Notes under the pieces: generated by a model
Databases searched by the model: none
What the model was told of the DNA's origin: nothing
What the model saw: only the letters and a program-made list of their open reading frames with translations
Virus record (IMG/VR): IMGVR_UViG_3300036851_000272
Coordinates: 1-64,000 of that record
Length of the DNA: 64,000 nucleotides
Reading direction: 5' to 3' (one strand)
DNA from: a virus
In this document: piece after piece, positions 34,555-41,472 of the stretch
Layout: every line of letters begins with the position of its first letter
Position numbering within the stretch: the first letter of the stretch is position 1
Position numbers and translations under genes: made by a program

Positions 34555-34809
34555 TTAAGCTGCTTTTGCTGTGTTCTGCTGTGAAGGCTTGAAACCGCAA
34601 CGTTCAGGTATAACAGGGGTGCCGGTGTAGATGGGCATCAGTTCTGAGAGGCGAACACGAATACAGCCAGTACGACCGTAGGCTTGGATAACACCTAGTT
34701 TTATCCAACGATAGATGGTCTCACGGCGGATCGAGCAAAAACGGCAAGCTTCCTTGACAGACATGAAGCGGTCGACAACGGGATTGGGCTTAGCGGCAGG
34801 CTTAGCCAT
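34555..34809 (-). CDS. excisionase-like MerR/HTH_17 DNA-binding protein A (84 aa)
   Basis: VDRFMSVKEACRFCSIRRET then IYRWIKLGVIQAYGR then IRVRLSELM is the helix-turn-helix of Xis/MerR-like small proteins. ATG 34809 is chosen because it sits 9 bases after a good -10 box, giving a leaderless mRNA; upstream in-frame starts lie within the promoter. Together with integrase A (40061) or B (49943) it may control excision, or act as a transcription regulator. Confidence 0.75.
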   Translation of the reverse strand: MAKPAAKPNPVVDRFMSVKEACRFCSIRRETIYRWIKLGVIQAYGRTGCIRVRLSELMPIYTGTPVIPERCGFKPSQQNTAKAA

Positions 34810-34818
34810 TTCAGCCCA

Positions 34819-34848
34819 ATTGTACAGCGAATCTGTCAACGTGTGCAA
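34819..34848 (-). promoter_or_regulatory. promoter for the excisionase-like gene, leaderless
   Basis: TTGCAC, 18 bases, TACAAT; the -10 ends 9 bases before the ATG at 34809, so the transcript should start at or next to the start codon. Confidence 0.6.
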
Positions 34849-34901
34849 ATTTGAGGCTACTGGAGCGATTGCGAACGTGCGGGATAGCGGAGCAAGGCGC
34901 G

Positions 34902-35021
34902 ATGCGGTTTGAAGCGCTGGCGGCCATGCGGTTGGGCGGCAGCGGGCAAATGTGGGAGTTTGTGGGAGCGGGTGTGTGGAAGTTTAAGCAGGGAAGCTTG
35001 GGCTGGTTCGGAGGAATGTAA
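34902..35021 (+). CDS. putative short leader ORF (39 aa)
   Basis: ATG 34902 with AAGG five bases upstream; begins MRFEALAAMRLGGSGQMWEF, Gly/Trp-rich. Its stop codon lies in the loop of a 12-bp hairpin (34989-35038) upstream of the next gene, which suggests a translated leader. It may also be a chance ORF. Confidence 0.35.
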   Translation: MRFEALAAMRLGGSGQMWEFVGAGVWKFKQGSLGWFGGM

Positions 35022-35038
35022 GCGGGCAAGCTTCCCTG
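34989..35038 (+). promoter_or_regulatory. 12-bp stem-loop in leader
   Basis: Perfect CAGGGAAGCTTG / CAAGCTTCCCTG with a 26-base loop, 40 bases before the next gene. The loop contains the stop of the short upstream ORF. Attenuation or a protein-binding site are possible. Confidence 0.5.
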
Positions 35039-35077
35039 TGGTATGGCCCAAGGTGGCCTACAGTATAACGGCAAAAC

Positions 35078-35389
35078 GTGAATGTGGGAAAATGTTTTAT
35101 TGTGGAGCTGATCCGGAGAGACGGAACGCGATTGCAGATCTGCCGTGAGCATCGGGAGACGTACCAGGGGAAGGTGTGTCCGAAGTGTAAAGCCGTGAAG
35201 GAGCAGGCACGGTTAGATCACATCAAGACCATGAAGCGGCACGGGTACGTTAAGGTGGGCCGTAAATGGGAACTTGGGCCGCCGAGGGCGAACAATCCGC
35301 ATACGTGGAGAGAGAAGGAGTGGGCAGAGGCGCGGGAGAATGCTCACAGGTATGGGATTTTCGCGCCTGGGGTGATTCGTGAAGCGTAA
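35078..35389 (+). CDS. zinc-finger-type small protein (103 aa)
   Basis: VELIRRDGTRLQICREHRET then GKVCPKCKAVKEQ gives a Cys-His / CxxC cluster. The rest is basic and Trp-rich (KVGRKWELGPPRANNPHTWR). GTG 35078 lies 8 bases behind TATAAC, again suggesting a leaderless start; GTG 35105 is an alternative. Likely DNA- or RNA-binding and encoded with the next gene. Confidence 0.6.
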   Translation: MNVGKCFIVELIRRDGTRLQICREHRETYQGKVCPKCKAVKEQARLDHIKTMKRHGYVKVGRKWELGPPRANNPHTWREKEWAEARENAHRYGIFAPGVIREA

Positions 35390-35861
35390 AACTCTCAATA
35401 CTCTCTTCGTGGAACATGTCTGTGTTCCACTTAGTGGAAACACTTGGCGTTCCACTTGGTATGGGATGCTGCCAGCTTGCGTGCTCATGGACGGCCGGCT
35501 GAAGTGGATCGACAGGACCGTTTTCGGGATGATTGCGCTAGGCGTGCCGAAGAATAAGCACAAGTACGATCCTGTGATGGTTGGGGCTCGATGGATAGGT
35601 AAAGCCCTTGGAATTTCTCACACTACGGTGAATCGGTCGATACGGCGCCTGATTAAGTTCGGGCATTTGACTAGGACCGGAGTGAGGGGACAGAGGACGA
35701 CGTACGAGTTCACGTCTTGGGTGTTTCGGGAAGTGGATCGCCGGGGAGATGGGGAAATTCGCGTAACTGGAGCATCAGGTGTTCCACTTAACGTGGGTAT
35801 AGTTCCTGACAGCGTCGCTCCTGTGAAGCGAGTCCCAAAGAAGCGGGCGTGTACTGGCTGA
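35379..35861 (+). CDS. winged-helix DNA-binding protein (160 aa)
   Basis: RWIGKALGISHTTVNRSIRR then LIKFGHLTRTGVRGQRTTYE is a winged-helix fold (recognition helix then wing) as in phage replication initiators and helix-turn-helix regulators. GGGGTG precedes the GTG start, which overlaps the upstream gene by 11 bases. The mix suggests a replication-initiation or regulatory role; cannot choose between them. Confidence 0.7.
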   Translation: MKRKTLNTLFVEHVCVPLSGNTWRSTWYGMLPACVLMDGRLKWIDRTVFGMIALGVPKNKHKYDPVMVGARWIGKALGISHTTVNRSIRRLIKFGHLTRTGVRGQRTTYEFTSWVFREVDRRGDGEIRVTGASGVPLNVGIVPDSVAPVKRVPKKRACTG

Positions 35862-35950
35862 GAGCACGTGGCAGCGGTTCAACGAGGCGGAGCGATGGGC
35901 GGCGTTAGCACTCAGCCCTTAATCGGGCCTGTACTAACCGCTCCTTCGGC

Positions 35951-36238
35951 TCAGTCGCCACTGACTTCATAGAAGTACGCGACCTTTGGATTATTGTCTT
36001 TGATTCCAACTGCTTCCAGCCTTGCTGAATACTCAGACCTGCTGAGTGGCCTGATGATTGTCAGAACTATTGACGAATTGCAATCTTTTAGGATGAGAAT
36101 GGACGAGACAGGGAGGAAGTGGTCCAGTGCGATCGCGGGATTCAAGCCAGCTGCTGCATAAGCTTGTCCCAATTCTTCAAGCGACGTGTAAGCGTCAATC
36201 CAGTTCAGCCATTCAGTAATCGGTGGCAATGCTGTCAT
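35951..36238 (-). CDS. small unknown protein (95 aa)
   Basis: Starts MTALPPITEWLNWIDAYTSL; acidic, soluble, mixed helix and strand, ends FYEVSGD. Last gene of a five-gene minus-strand unit linked by ATGA/GTGA overlaps that starts at 37259. Not recognised. Confidence 0.65.
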   Translation of the reverse strand: MTALPPITEWLNWIDAYTSLEELGQAYAAAGLNPAIALDHFLPVSSILILKDCNSSIVLTIIRPLSRSEYSARLEAVGIKDNNPKVAYFYEVSGD

Positions 36239-36555
36239 GTCACTTCGGCTCCTTCAACCTTAAACTTGCCACAGTAGCACTCGGTCGCGTCCTTGCCGAT
36301 CCAGTAGTGCTGTGGAGGATCGCATTGGGGATTGGTGACGGCTGGAGGCGTGTGTGATACGGTCGGCGTCATACCATGCCACTCTGGTTCCTTCGGCTTG
36401 TCCAACATCTCGCGGAGCATGAGGGCGATGGCGAGGTTGGACTTAGCGATAGAGCGAAGCTGGTGCCAGTTCTGAAAGAATCCCCAAACATCGTTGAGTC
36501 TCTCTGTAGACCCTGCGATCAGCTCATCCACTTGGCGACGCTGTTCGTCTGTCAT
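36235..36555 (-). CDS. small unknown protein with late Cys pair (106 aa)
   Basis: Helical N-terminus (MTDEQRRQVDELIAGSTERL), a Pro/Thr-rich middle, and a C-terminal YWIGKDATECYCGKFKVEG with a CxC pair. Coupled on both sides. Function unknown. Confidence 0.65.
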   Translation of the reverse strand: MTDEQRRQVDELIAGSTERLNDVWGFFQNWHQLRSIAKSNLAIALMLREMLDKPKEPEWHGMTPTVSHTPPAVTNPQCDPPQHYWIGKDATECYCGKFKVEGAEVT

Positions 36556-36686
36556 GGCTTTTTAATGGTCTCCCACATTTCGCGGGCTATCTGGTGAGCA
36601 TCCAGGTACGCAAGGGTGATGTTGCGCCTTGCTAGGATTATAATCAACAGATTAGCGATATCGTCCTGCTTTTGGTTAGTGTTCAT
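36552..36686 (-). CDS. small helical protein (44 aa)
   Basis: ATG 36686 overlaps the stop of the 28-aa gene before it (ATGA). Begins MNTNQKQDDIANLLIIILAR with a hydrophobic stretch that could be a core helix or membrane helix. A longer frame to 36788 runs under the upstream genes and is rejected. Confidence 0.6.
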   Translation of the reverse strand: MNTNQKQDDIANLLIIILARRNITLAYLDAHQIAREMWETIKKP

Positions 36687-36769
36687 AAGCTCTCCATCCT
36701 GCACGCGCGCTTGTGAACGATCATCTCGCGCTGCCCGTACAGTCCTCCACAGTAAGGGCATATCACCAT
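36683..36769 (-). CDS. 28-aa C2HC zinc-finger microprotein
   Basis: Starts MVICPYCGGLYGQREMIVHK and ends with a Cys and ESL: the CxxC-x(12)-H-x(3)-C pattern of a single zinc finger. ATG overlaps the end of the GIY-YIG gene, and the stop overlaps the next ATG (ATGA), so it fills the gap exactly. Could bind nucleic acid or a protein partner. Confidence 0.6.
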   Translation of the reverse strand: MVICPYCGGLYGQREMIVHKRACRMESL

Positions 36770-37077
36770 ACTGTGGCCTCACGACCAAAGAGATTAAGCG
36801 CGGCTATGTCTGCTCCTAATTCAGTAGACCAGCGATAATATTCACCAATGAACTCATGGCTAGTCCTAAGTTTCGCATGGAGTTCATGCTCGAATAGCCG
36901 ATCCCTGTTCAGGTACCCGAATATTTCCGTACCGCCCTGTAGTTCCTCCCATGGAGGCATTTTGGTAGTTCGGTAAGGATAAGCCTTTCTTGACGCAGCC
37001 AACACGCCGATACGCTTCTTGGGACAAACACTACAGCCGATCTTGACCCAATGTCCAAACCGCACAGCGTATATCAC
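36763..37077 (-). CDS. GIY-YIG / T5orf172-like nuclease domain protein (104 aa)
   Basis: IYAVRFGHWVKIGCSVCPKK holds the GIY-YIG-type first strands (Y..VKIG), then an Arg helix, and LFEHELHAKLRTSHEFIGEY has the Glu and the GEYYRW end that define the T5orf172 family. GTG start with GGAGGACAA upstream overlaps the preceding stop. A similar gene exists at 58967-59404. Probably a small nuclease with regulatory or homing background. Confidence 0.7.
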   Translation of the reverse strand: MIYAVRFGHWVKIGCSVCPKKRIGVLAASRKAYPYRTTKMPPWEELQGGTEIFGYLNRDRLFEHELHAKLRTSHEFIGEYYRWSTELGADIAALNLFGREATVW

Positions 37078-37259
37078 TTGTCCTCCTTCGGCCGGCCGCT
37101 GCCCGCGCGGGCTCCGCCAACCACAAGCGGCTCGAGTCCGACCGCTTTGCGCAAGTAGCCAGGTGCGCTCAGTTTTTCCGCATTCGCAAGCGCAAGAATC
37201 GCTTTTTTCTCACTTTTTGAGACTAGCACTCGAATTACTTCTCGTTTAGTTTCAACCAT
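37074..37259 (-). CDS. ribbon-helix-helix regulator (61 aa)
   Basis: VIRVLVSKSEKKAILALANA then EKLSAPGYLRKAVGLEPLV is the ribbon-helix-helix pattern (strand, two helices) of Arc/MobC-like DNA binders, followed by a basic GGARAGSGRPKEDK tail. ATG 37259 sits 8 bases after a -10 box, giving a leaderless mRNA. It is first in a leftward operon and faces a strong rightward promoter, so it may act as a switch repressor. Confidence 0.7.
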   Translation of the reverse strand: MVETKREVIRVLVSKSEKKAILALANAEKLSAPGYLRKAVGLEPLVVGGARAGSGRPKEDK

Positions 37260-37267
37260 TTGAAGCC

Positions 37268-37297
37268 ATTTTACCACACAATTCACAAATCGCGCAA
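37268..37297 (-). promoter_or_regulatory. leftward promoter of the ribbon-helix-helix gene, leaderless
   Basis: TTGCGC, 18 bases, TAAAAT; the -10 ends 8 bases before the start codon. Same layout as the 34.8-kb promoter. Confidence 0.55.
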
Positions 37298-37305
37298 GAT
37301 TTTTG

Positions 37306-37333
37306 TTGACATGAGAATCAAACGTGCTATGCT
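37306..37333 (+). promoter_or_regulatory. strong rightward promoter
   Basis: Perfect -35 TTGACA, 16-base spacer, -10 TATGCT. It starts about 9 bases beyond the leftward promoter and would read into the 37.7-41 kb operon that ends with integrase A, with a leader of roughly 360 bases. Confidence 0.6.
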
Positions 37334-37517
37334 GGTTTTGCGGACGGAAACGGAAAAGCAAACCGGACGCAGCCTGGCGAGGAAAAACGCAGAGCGGCGC
37401 GAGCCGACAACAATCCACGGCTGGTCGAGTAGCCGTTGCTCTTTCACAATCGAGTGGCTTCCGGGAATGCAGGCCGGGACGGCCCTGAGACGTCGGCTGG
37501 AAACCGGAGGGGAGAGA

Positions 37518-37691
37518 GTGAAATGGGGTACTTTGGGATACTTTTTACCCCAAAGTATCCCAAAACCGAGTACCCCAAAATTGACAAACGCATGGGCGCT
37601 GAGTGACACGGCGTTCATGCTTCCCCGAATCGAAGGCGCTTCGGAGGGACGCTCCCGCATTTACCCCGAATCGAAGGGGACTGATCGATAG
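37518..37691 (+). CDS. possible leader ORF over a giant hairpin (57 aa)
   Basis: GTG with GGAGGGGAGAGA just upstream; begins VKWGTLGYFLPQSIPKPSTP. The coding sequence runs through the large hairpin at 37525-37576, so translation would melt it, and it ends in the first repeat module before the next gene. Plausible leader peptide, but chance remains possible. Confidence 0.3.
   Translation: MKWGTLGYFLPQSIPKPSTPKLTNAWALSDTAFMLPRIEGASEGRSRIYPESKGTDR
37525..37576 (+). promoter_or_regulatory. 20-bp nested stem-loop in the mRNA leader
   Basis: GGGGTAC + TTTGGGATACTTT on the left pairs with AAAGTATCCCAAA + GTACCCC on the right, interrupted only by a 5-base bulge and closed by a 7-base loop. It is the strongest hairpin I found in the window. 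Attenuator, processing site or terminator followed by AAAATTG; no proper T-run. Confidence 0.65.
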
Positions 37692-37700
37692 AAAGGAAAA
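37664..37700 (+). repeat. hairpin-RBS module, copy 1
   Basis: CCCCGAATCGAAGGGG (4-bp stem, 8-base loop), then ACTGATCGATAGAAAGGA and the start codon of the next gene. A partial, damaged copy (CCCCGAATCGAAGGCGC) lies at about 37623. Confidence 0.75.
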
Positions 37701-37701
37701 T

Positions 37702-37911
37702 ATGACAGACGAACAACACGAAACGCTGGAGACTTTGAAATACACCGGATCGACGACGGTTCGCGTGTATGGAGACGGAAGCTGGCTCAGTCCGGCGGAT
37801 GCCACGCGGACACAGAGCGACGATGGGTCTGTCGTCGCGGTCTGGACTGGACGAAAATACAAGGTCCGGGCGTGGACCTTGCGGAATTTCTATCGTCGGG
37901 AGGTCAAGTAA
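37702..37911 (+). CDS. small unknown protein (69 aa)
   Basis: ATG 37702 is preceded by AGAAAGGA from the hairpin-RBS module, so longer frames are rejected. Beta-rich with VRVYGDGSWLS and VVAVWTGRKYKVRAWTLRNF. First of a series of small genes leading to integrase A. Function unknown. Confidence 0.65.
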   Translation: MTDEQHETLETLKYTGSTTVRVYGDGSWLSPADATRTQSDDGSVVAVWTGRKYKVRAWTLRNFYRREVK

Positions 37912-38193
37912 ATGAAATCCGGACAGGATAAAATGCTCCACTTGAACGAAACCGGGTTGTTCCAGGTCGCGATGCGAAAGGCCCGGTACGGCCATCGAGA
38001 TTGGATAGTTTGGCGTGACAGGTCCGGCGTCCAGTACGCAGATGTCAAATCCTTGGAATCTGTAAAACGTTGCTTGTTGGACGTTGGCACCAAAGGCAAC
38101 TGGTCGCTGGTGTGTTCGGGTGGTACCCCAATGAAGGGGTTCTGGTGGCTCGGAATCAACCTGCTTGCGCAAATGAAGCGAGGAATGTATTAA
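37912..38193 (+). CDS. small unknown protein (93 aa)
   Basis: Directly abuts the preceding gene. Trp- and basic-rich (MRKARYGHRDWIVWRDRSGV); two Cys. Not recognised; operon context only. Confidence 0.6.
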   Translation: MKSGQDKMLHLNETGLFQVAMRKARYGHRDWIVWRDRSGVQYADVKSLESVKRCLLDVGTKGNWSLVCSGGTPMKGFWWLGINLLAQMKRGMY

Positions 38194-38496
38194 ATGAGCA
38201 CTTCCAAGCGCAAGCCACACGCGGATTTCGCCGGATACGTTGCCGAACTCCGCAACCCCTATAGCGGCGGTCACACTATAATCTTGGACTGCAAGCGCGC
38301 GGCGGACGAAGGAACGCCACTGGTGGAGGACTATAAGCTGGAAGGTGGCCGGTATCAGACGCTTTGCAACGAGCATGCTTTCATCAATCACTCCACCAAT
38401 ATGCAAACAGCACGCGAGTGTATGAAAGATCCCACAACGTTCTGTTCGGAGTGCCGCATCCTTGCTGGCGAAGCAACCCGCGAGAGCGAAGAGTGA
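38194..38496 (+). CDS. small Cys/His protein (100 aa)
   Basis: Contains YQTLCNEHAFINHSTNMQTA then RECMKDPTTFCSECRIL, a likely zinc site. Abuts the gene before. The DNA just past its stop repeats the 3' end of the gene at 38576-38869, showing local duplication. Confidence 0.6.
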   Translation: MSTSKRKPHADFAGYVAELRNPYSGGHTIILDCKRAADEGTPLVEDYKLEGGRYQTLCNEHAFINHSTNMQTARECMKDPTTFCSECRILAGEATRESEE

Positions 38497-38516
38497 AATA
38501 CTGACCGACACCGATT

Positions 38517-38536
38517 AGCGCGGGTAGGCCCGCGCT
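38517..38536 (+). other. 8-bp perfect hairpin before repeat module 2
   Basis: AGCGCGGG TAGG CCCGCGCT, a 4-base loop, immediately in front of the CCCC...GGGG module. Possibly a processing or attenuation element. Confidence 0.55.
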
Positions 38537-38575
38537 CCCCAATACGAAGGGGACTGATCGATAGAAAGGATTTTT
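38537..38575 (+). repeat. hairpin-RBS module, copy 2
   Basis: CCCCAATACGAAGGGG, then ACTGATCGATAGAAAGGA and the next ATG. Near identical to copies 1 and 3. Confidence 0.75.
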
Positions 38576-38869
38576 ATGAATCAAATAGCAGAGGCAATCA
38601 AGCTCACCAACGACCCGCAGAACGACCCCATCTATCAAGGTGCTCGGGACTGGAATGTGGAAATACTCTACGAAGAGCTGCCGTCCTTGCGCTTCATGTT
38701 GCGCGGCGGGTACATCCCGGAAGCGCCATCCTTTGATCTCATCGCGCAATTGCGCAGACAGGTGGAACAATACGGCGTGCCGGTGCACCCGGATTGCTCA
38801 GTGCGAGTTGGGGTTGGCGGGTATTTTAGGCTGGATAATGGAAGCGAAATACTTATCGACACCGATTAA
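38576..38869 (+). CDS. small unknown protein (97 aa)
   Basis: MNQIAEAIKLTNDPQNDPIY start, mixed helix/strand, ends FRLDNGSEILIDTD. RBS from repeat module 2. The 3' coding end has a duplicate remnant after the preceding gene. Confidence 0.65.
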   Translation: MNQIAEAIKLTNDPQNDPIYQGARDWNVEILYEELPSLRFMLRGGYIPEAPSFDLIAQLRRQVEQYGVPVHPDCSVRVGVGGYFRLDNGSEILIDTD

Positions 38870-38884
38870 AAGCCCGATAGCGCT

Positions 38885-38927
38885 CCCCGAATCGAAGGGG
38901 ACTGATCGCAAAAGGAGAAACACTACT
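38885..38927 (+). repeat. hairpin-RBS module, copy 3
   Basis: CCCCGAATCGAAGGGG, then ACTGATCGCAAAAGGAGAAA and the next ATG. The loop equals copy 1; the RBS half differs slightly. Confidence 0.75.
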
Positions 38928-39134
38928 ATGGCACTGAAAGAAATCGGACAGGCACAATACGTGGCCGGCCCATCAAAAACATTCCGCTCGGAGGGATCTG
39001 GCTACTGGAAATGGTCGAGTGGCGAACTAGTGCCAACGACCAACGGTGGAGGTCACATCGAACAAATACCCGGCGCTAAGGCGCTGGTCTTTGTCAATCG
39101 CGACAATGGCAAAGTGTACGTGCAGGAGGATTGA
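38928..39134 (+). CDS. small beta-rich protein (68 aa)
   Basis: AAAGGAG upstream. Begins MALKEIGQAQYVAGPSKTFR, then YWKWSSGELVPTTNGGG and KALVFVNRDNGKVYVQE, a beta-hairpin-rich fold. Unknown. Confidence 0.6.
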   Translation: MALKEIGQAQYVAGPSKTFRSEGSGYWKWSSGELVPTTNGGGHIEQIPGAKALVFVNRDNGKVYVQED

Positions 39135-39162
39135 GCCGCTACTGCGGCAGGAGAAATCGGCT

Positions 39163-39600
39163 ATGCCGGGCAAAAGCGCTACTTCCGCCATTCACACACG
39201 CCGACAGGGATCGCTCAGATCCGACTCAGCGCCGCGCTACGGCGTGTTCGACCGCGATCCCCGCCCGGTGTTCGCCTACGCGTTGCACTGTGCGTTTCGC
39301 CGCTACCAGTGGCTCTACGACGTGGCGGGATGGAAGGATTTTAAGCAGCAGGTGTCGATGGCCTGCTGCGGGCAGAGCACCGAGACACGCGGCGACAGGT
39401 ATCGCCTTTCTCGCGCCGTGGATCGCGCCTGCTACGCGATGGCGCGGGATTGGGGATTCTGCCGCCCCTCAGCAGGTTTGAGGAGAGGTAGAACGGGTCA
39501 CTGGAAACTGGTGGCCGATGAGTTGGTGGACCGATATTTTCAAGGAGAAGAAAAATGCAACACTTTATCGGCCGATGGGCCGTCGATCATGGCATGCTGA
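39163..39600 (+). CDS. unknown basic protein (145 aa)
   Basis: ATG 39163 has AGGAG 9 bases upstream. The middle (FAYALHCAFRRYQWLYDVAG, then RYRLSRAVDRACYAMARDWG) is helical, Arg- and aromatic-rich. It overlaps the next gene by 46 bases. Maybe nucleic-acid binding. Confidence 0.6.
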   Translation: MPGKSATSAIHTRRQGSLRSDSAPRYGVFDRDPRPVFAYALHCAFRRYQWLYDVAGWKDFKQQVSMACCGQSTETRGDRYRLSRAVDRACYAMARDWGFCRPSAGLRRGRTGHWKLVADELVDRYFQGEEKCNTLSADGPSIMAC

Positions 39601-40064
39601 TCGAAGCGGCACCGGGCTCGGGCAGGTTTTATGTGTTCGACGGTTCTGAAGCCAACACGGGCCAGAACCACGAAGGCCCGATGTTTAAGTTCGCTGCGCA
39701 GGCGTGGCGCGAGAAGAACTTTCAGCCGCATCCTCACGCCGGAGATCCGGTTTTCGTGAAGATCTCGTGGCGAGCCGTCGAGAAACGCGGATGGGCAGCG
39801 CACCGCCCAAAGATCGCGCCGGAGATCCGTGTGTCGCCTCTCAAAAGTGCGTATCTCACGGGCGATCTGGAGCGTCCTCTGGACGACATCATACTCACGA
39901 CCGAACAGCCCGCGCACAATGCGTGCATGCGACTCGGCGAATCGCTCTGGTTGGCGCTCGTGATCGATGAACCAGTCGAGAAGTATGAGCCGCTGGATGC
40001 AAACGATATCAATCGCCTGCTGTCGCCAGAGGCGATCTGGAATCCAGCGGTAGGCGAAGCATGA
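39555..40064 (+). CDS. unknown protein upstream of integrase A (169 aa)
   Basis: GGAGAAG before the ATG; begins MQHFIGRWAVDHGMLIEAAP. Contains RVSPLKSAYLTGDLERPLDD and a C-terminal acidic helix. Its stop overlaps the integrase start (ATGA), so the two are coupled. No family recognised. Confidence 0.65.
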   Translation: MQHFIGRWAVDHGMLIEAAPGSGRFYVFDGSEANTGQNHEGPMFKFAAQAWREKNFQPHPHAGDPVFVKISWRAVEKRGWAAHRPKIAPEIRVSPLKSAYLTGDLERPLDDIILTTEQPAHNACMRLGESLWLALVIDEPVEKYEPLDANDINRLLSPEAIWNPAVGEA

Positions 40065-40957
40065 CAGCCCTCGCGCCTCTCCCCTCGATCGAAACGCGGC
40101 TGATCGCGCTCGTCTGTGATGCTGTATCAAGCCCAGCCAGCAAGCGCGCGTACAAAGCGTGCCTAGGCACGTTCCTCGGCTTCTGCAAGGCTCAGGGGCA
40201 CGCGCTCAACCGGGAGGCTGTCCAGGCCTACCGGAGCCATCTCGAAGCGTTGGGGAAGCGCGGAGCCACGATAAACCAGCATCTGGCGGCCATAAAGGCG
40301 TTTGCAAAAGAGGCGAAGTTTGCCGGAGCCATCACCGCTGAGGAGTTTGAGGGGATTCGCGAGGTGAAATCCATCCCGATCCGCGGCCAACATTGCGGCG
40401 TCTGGCTGGACAAAGACCAAATGCTCGAGCTGCTCGCGGCGCCGGATCAAGCCACGCTAATCGGCCGGCGCGATTTCGTTCTGTTAAGCATCCTGCTGGG
40501 TGCCGGGTTGCGCCGAACGGAAGCCGTGGGGCTCGCCTGCGATCAGATTCAGACGAGAGACGGCGTGCTCTGCATCGTCAACTGCCTCGGGAAAGGCAAG
40601 AGACTGCGTTCCGTGCCCCTCCCCCGGTTCTGCTGGCAGGCTGTGCGCCAGTGGATAGTGGAGATAGGCGGCAGTGGCCCGCTCCTACGCTCGATTAACC
40701 GCTTCGGCGAGATCAACGGAAGCCTCGACGATGACAGCGTGCGGTATATCGTCGTGGGGTACGCTAAACGCTTGGGGTTCGAAGGGCTTGCGCCGCACAG
40801 TTGCCGGAGAAGTTACGCCCATGCCTGCCTCAAAGGTGGGGCTGATCTTAACGAAATCCGCCTCGCGCTCGGCCACTCTTCACTGAGCACGACCACCAGA
40901 TACATGGGCGATGGGCTCAATCTGAAGGATTCGATTGCGGAGAAACTGGGGTTGTAG
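40061..40957 (+). CDS. tyrosine recombinase A (298 aa)
   Basis: Complete tyrosine recombinase: N-terminal SAM-like core-binding domain (about 10-100) and catalytic residues R151 (GAGLRRTE), K around 178-180 (LGKGKR), H246-x-x-R249 (PHSCRRSY), H272 (LGHSS) and Y281 (TTTRYMGDG). It lacks the AP2-type arm-binding domain of integrase B, so it looks more Xer- or transposon-like. May act as phage integrase, resolvase or in a switch. Coupled to the upstream gene. Confidence 0.9.
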   Translation: MTALAPLPSIETRLIALVCDAVSSPASKRAYKACLGTFLGFCKAQGHALNREAVQAYRSHLEALGKRGATINQHLAAIKAFAKEAKFAGAITAEEFEGIREVKSIPIRGQHCGVWLDKDQMLELLAAPDQATLIGRRDFVLLSILLGAGLRRTEAVGLACDQIQTRDGVLCIVNCLGKGKRLRSVPLPRFCWQAVRQWIVEIGGSGPLLRSINRFGEINGSLDDDSVRYIVVGYAKRLGFEGLAPHSCRRSYAHACLKGGADLNEIRLALGHSSLSTTTRYMGDGLNLKDSIAEKLGL

Positions 40958-40967
40958 CGGAGGCAGA

Positions 40968-41054
40968 TCATGAACGTCTTGCTTTCTCGAATACTATGCC
41001 TATGCCGAATCCGCCGAGAAATGCGATTATGACCACGAAGACATCGTAATTCAT
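40968..41054 (-). CDS. 28-aa membrane microprotein
   Basis: ATG overlaps the stop of the upstream 69-aa gene (ATGA). Begins MNYDVFVVIIAFLGGFGIGI, one membrane helix then a basic KARRS end. It is the last gene of the 18-kb early operon and converges on integrase A. Gap-filling and coupling are the evidence. Confidence 0.5.
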   Translation of the reverse strand: MNYDVFVVIIAFLGGFGIGIVFEKARRS

Positions 41055-41260
41055 AGCTTCGGCTCCGTTTCTGCCAGGGCTCTCTTTGCGCCGAGGATCG
41101 TGTCCAGTAGGCTTAAGGTGCCGTTCTTATCCAAACCATCAATGATCGCCTTTAGCGCCTTCCTACAAGGATCTTCAGCGATGATCGTACTCAGCGCGTA
41201 CACCGTCTGCTCCAGCCTCCTGATGCGCTCCGCTACGTCGCGGGCTTCCAGTTCGCTCAT
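41051..41260 (-). CDS. small helical protein (69 aa)
   Basis: ATG 41260 overlaps the upstream stop (ATGA). SELEARDVAERIRRLEQTVY is a coiled-coil-type helix. Unknown function. Confidence 0.6.
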   Translation of the reverse strand: MSELEARDVAERIRRLEQTVYALSTIIAEDPCRKALKAIIDGLDKNGTLSLLDTILGAKRALAETEPKL

Positions 41261-41472
41261 GGGCTCACTATCCTCCATTCGTCTGCGCAATCCCGCTGCA
41301 ATCTCCTCCGGTTTGGGCCTCGCGACAACTCCGCTTTGCACGTCCCCTCCATCCCTAGCGGCCCAACAGATTCCCACTGTACGCCGCGGTAGATGATGTA
41401 GCGCGGCCAGCCGTGGGCGTCCACCGCAACATACAGGTCACCGTGCTTTTTCCAGTGCAGTTTAAGTTTCAT
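41257..41472 (-). CDS. small beta-type protein (71 aa)
   Basis: MKLKLHWKKHGDLYVAVDAH then WPRYIIYRGVQWESVG look like a small beta sheet; ends in DEWRIVSP. Coupled on both sides. Unknown. Confidence 0.6.
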   Translation of the reverse strand: MKLKLHWKKHGDLYVAVDAHGWPRYIIYRGVQWESVGPLGMEGTCKAELSRGPNRRRLQRDCADEWRIVSP

